From Bremia lactucae (lineage: Eukaryota; Oomycota; Peronosporomycetes; Peronosporales; Peronosporaceae), in NCBI RefSeq assembly GCF_004359215.1, contig NW_027152191.1:515710-533860 (forward strand): a stretch of 18,151 nucleotides of DNA, in the 5' to 3' direction. Position numbers and translations under genes: made by a program. The notes beneath the pieces are model-generated. The model had not been told where the DNA came from. It worked only from the letters and a program-made list of their open reading frames with translations, and searched no databases. This document shows positions 16,533 to 18,151 of the stretch, one piece after another; positions within the stretch are counted from its first letter, which is position 1; each line of letters begins with the position of its first letter.

Positions 16533-16544
16533 GGTTATGAGCCC
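16533..16544 (+). other. Copia E primer-binding site containing the Gag ATG
   Basis: GGTTATGAGCCC, complementary to the iMet anticodon arm, follows the LTR. The ATG at 16537-16539 is in frame with Gag. Confidence 0.7.
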
Positions 16545-16820
16545 AAGACCCGCAGACTCTGCCGCCCCCGCCCCTGCCTTCGCCTTAGCCATGGACACTG
16601 CTGTGACCACGACCGCCCGCATCAACAAGTTCGACGGATCGAACTTCCACTTGTGGAAATTCAAGATGCAGATGGTGCTCGAGGAGCGGGACCTATGGGA
16701 CGTGGTAAGCGGGGAAGTGAAGCCTGAGCACCTGTTGAACCCGTTGGACCAAGCGACTTACAAGCGTAAGTCCCGCAAGGCCATGGCGATAATCTGTCTT
16801 GCGATGGAGGACTCGCAGCT
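16537..16820 (+). CDS. Copia E Gag N-terminus, cut by the N gap
   Basis: The open frame runs from the ATG inside the primer-binding site to the gap, 94 codons. It starts with a Pro/Ala-rich leader (MSPRPADSAAPAPAFALAM), then RINKFDGSNFHLWKFKMQMV and LEERDLWDVVSGEVK, the Copia Gag N-terminal domain. It is in frame through the second Met, so the alternative start at 16591 (homologous to 10682) is also possible. No stop or frameshift is visible. What follows the gap at 17093 is on the other strand, so this Gag is not continued in the window. Confidence 0.8.
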
Positions 16821-17092
16821 NNNNNNNNNNNNNNNNNNNNNNNNNNNNNNNNNNNNNNNNNNNNNNNNNNNNNNNNNNNNNNNNNNNNNNNNNNNNNNNN
16901 NNNNNNNNNNNNNNNNNNNNNNNNNNNNNNNNNNNNNNNNNNNNNNNNNNNNNNNNNNNNNNNNNNNNNNNNNNNNNNNNNNNNNNNNNNNNNNNNNNNN
17001 NNNNNNNNNNNNNNNNNNNNNNNNNNNNNNNNNNNNNNNNNNNNNNNNNNNNNNNNNNNNNNNNNNNNNNNNNNNNNNNNNNNNNNNNNNNN
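16821..17092. other. Assembly gap, 272 N
   Basis: An unbroken N run separates a plus-strand Gag (left) from a minus-strand Gag (right) of the same family. Nothing can be said about its content. Any open frame drawn across it is meaningless. Confidence 0.99.
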
Positions 17093-17875
17093 ATTCTCGC
17101 GAATCCTCGCTGGACACTTGGCGATCCAATGCCCTTGTTCACCGCAGTAGTGACAGGCACCAGTCTTCTGCACCTGTCGTCCCTTGCGCTTACCATTGTC
17201 GCTTGTCATAAACGCTTGGCCGTGCGCAGTTCCCTCAGCACCGCCACCTTGTTCCTTGCGCTTCAAGTCTTCATGTAGGAGCCGAGACGTCACTAGTTCC
17301 CACGTCAGCGTGTCGGAACGGGATTCCAACGCTGTGATCAGGAATTGGTACGACTCGCTTAGACTTCCCAGAAGCGTGATCACCAAGTCGTCCTCGCTGA
17401 CCGGAGCACCCACTGCGTCGAGTTGCTCCGCCAGAGTCTTGAGCTTGTTAATGTGCTCCAGCACATCATCACCTTCATCCATCATGGTCGTGAAGAAACG
17501 ACGACGAAGAAAGAGCTTGTTCGCAAGACTCTTCTTCTCAAAGTGGTCTTCCAACTTTGACCATGCATTAAATGCACCACTCGCTGAGCGAACCAACGGC
17601 AGTTGCGAGTCTTCCATCGCAAGGCAGATGATCGCCATCGCTTTGCGGGACTTCCTCTTGAACGTCGCTTGGTCCAATGGAGTCACGCATTGCTCGATCT
17701 TCACGTCTCCACAAACGACCTCCCACAGATCACGTTCCTCGAGCACCATCTGCATCTTGAACTTCCACGCGTGGAAGTTGGTTCCGTCGAACTTGTTGAT
17801 GCGGCTTGGCGTGGAGGTGTCCATGGCGAAGGCGTAGTCGGAGTATTGGGCAGAGAATGCGGGGCTTGGGCTCAT
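17093..17875 (-). CDS. Copia F Gag, nearly complete, cut by the N gap
   Basis: The frame is open for 261 codons, from the ATG inside the primer-binding site (17875) leftward to the gap. It contains an N-terminal leader, RINKFDGTNFHAWKFKMQMV, LEERDLWEVV, FLRRRFFTTMMDEGDDVLEH, and the zinc knuckle CHYCGEQGHWIAKC (Cys241, Cys244, His249, Cys254). This is the best preserved Gag in the window and shows the family's full Gag layout without stops. A second Met at residue 18 matches the Copia B start at 10682. Gag forms the particle and binds RNA. Whether Pol behind the gap is intact is unknown. Confidence 0.85.
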
Positions 17876-17879
17876 AACC
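17868..17879 (-). other. Copia F primer-binding site containing the Gag ATG
   Basis: The minus strand reads GGTTATGAGCCC directly after the LTR, with the Gag start codon at 17875-17873 inside it. Confidence 0.7.
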
Positions 17880-18134
17880 TAAAGAAAAGGTCAAAGGCTT
17901 GAGTGGTTGAGTGCAAAATGCAAAATAAATATAGTAAGATCCTTAGTTCGCAAACCTATTGCTACCTCTAAGGAATCATTACTTCTAGCAAATCATCGTT
18001 CATATAACCTTTTAGAAGCTTCTGACGTCATCTACTGACGTCATCGACTGATGTCACACTAAGACGTCATTACCGGTATATACTGGTACATACTGGTAGT
18101 CTCTTGGTCAGGTCGAGCCGCTTCCTCGCCAACA
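17880..18134 (-). repeat. Copia F 5' LTR (255 bp)
   Basis: On the minus strand it starts TGTTGGCGAGGAAGCGGCTC at 18134 and ends CCTTTTCTTTA at 17880. It aligns with the Copia B LTR. It is longer mainly through extra 13-bp CRE-type units and a longer stretch after the core promoter. The core promoter region is TTTATTTTGCATTTTGC (17929-17913, minus). It lacks the initiator C but keeps the flanking element. Confidence 0.82.
18023..18069. promoter_or_regulatory. Four CRE-like sites at exact 13-bp spacing in Copia F U3
   Basis: Sites on the plus strand are TGACGTCA at 18023-18030, TGACGTCA at 18036-18043, TGATGTCA at 18049-18056 and AGACGTCA at 18062-18069. The starts differ by exactly 13 each time. 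The Copia B LTR has two units at the same spacing. This is a tandem enhancer-like array for a bZIP-type factor by analogy, and its copy number varies between LTRs. Confidence 0.65.
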
Positions 18135-18151
18135 AGCGACACCAAAGAACC
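18135..18151. other. Flank right of Copia F LTR
   Basis: These seventeen bases outside the LTR are too short to identify. The first five (AGCGA) would be the target duplication of Copia F if the LTR end is right. Confidence 0.4.

Noticed and set aside
16661..17211. Open frames drawn through the N run
   Set aside because: N bases cannot be translated. Frames joining the two sides are artefacts and mix opposite-strand genes.
17184..17837. Plus-strand open frame of 217 codons
   Set aside because: It is the exact antisense of the Copia F Gag, which has clear Gag motifs. Its composition is Ser/Arg-rich as expected for a shadow.
18023..18069. Regular 13-bp repeats as a possible CRISPR array
   Set aside because: The units are too short, have no spacers of 30 bases or so, and lie inside a eukaryotic LTR.

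Overview
This window appears to come from a repeat-rich eukaryotic draft genome, most likely an oomycete (Peronosporales-like). Two observations suggest this. The retroelement content is a chromodomain Ty3/Gypsy element plus several Ty1/Copia elements primed by the anticodon arm of tRNA-iMet. The Copia LTRs also carry a motif (TTCACTTTGCATTTTGC) that closely fits the oomycete Inr plus flanking-region core promoter. I find no host gene, tRNA, rRNA or CRISPR array. Almost every base can be assigned to nested, mostly dead LTR retrotransposons, and a 272-base N gap sits at 16821-17092.

Layout. 1-455: start of a minus-strand Copia element (Gag, primer-binding site, probable 5' LTR) lying inside the Gypsy interior. 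456-6060: plus-strand Gypsy element with protease, RT, RNase H, an integrase lacking its zinc finger and catalytic core, chromodomain, an unexplained antisense reading frame, polypurine tract and 3' LTR. 6061-9920: plus-strand Copia A, whose LTRs are cut on both sides by Gypsy LTRs at a CCGGT site. Its middle is replaced by an inverted copy of its own 3' half, giving two 891-base arms around a 381-base spacer. 9921-10406: Gypsy LTR without a body. 10420-15107: Copia B (LTR, PBS, Gag, protease, integrase, RT, RNase H), split in RT by an inverted solo Gypsy LTR with a recognisable 5-bp target duplication. 15108-16204: minus-strand Copia D fragment (RT N-terminus and integrase). 16205-16820: start of plus-strand Copia E. 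Gap. 17093-18134: start of minus-strand Copia F, whose LTR holds a four-unit 13-bp array of CRE-like sites.

How the parts relate. All Copia copies except the one at the left edge belong to one lineage with near-identical Gag-Pol. They share the LTR 3' half (core promoter, short leader, PBS) but have two U3 versions, one with TGACGTCA arrays and one without. Gypsy LTRs invaded Copia copies at least three times. Every polyprotein in view carries stops, frameshifts or deletions, except the partial Gag pieces at 1-272, 16537-16820 and 17093-17875. The most interesting signals are the inverted repeat whose arms share inactivating mutations, the CRE array, the Gag start codon inside the primer-binding site, the CCGGT junction hot spot, and the antisense frame between the Gypsy chromodomain and its 3' LTR.
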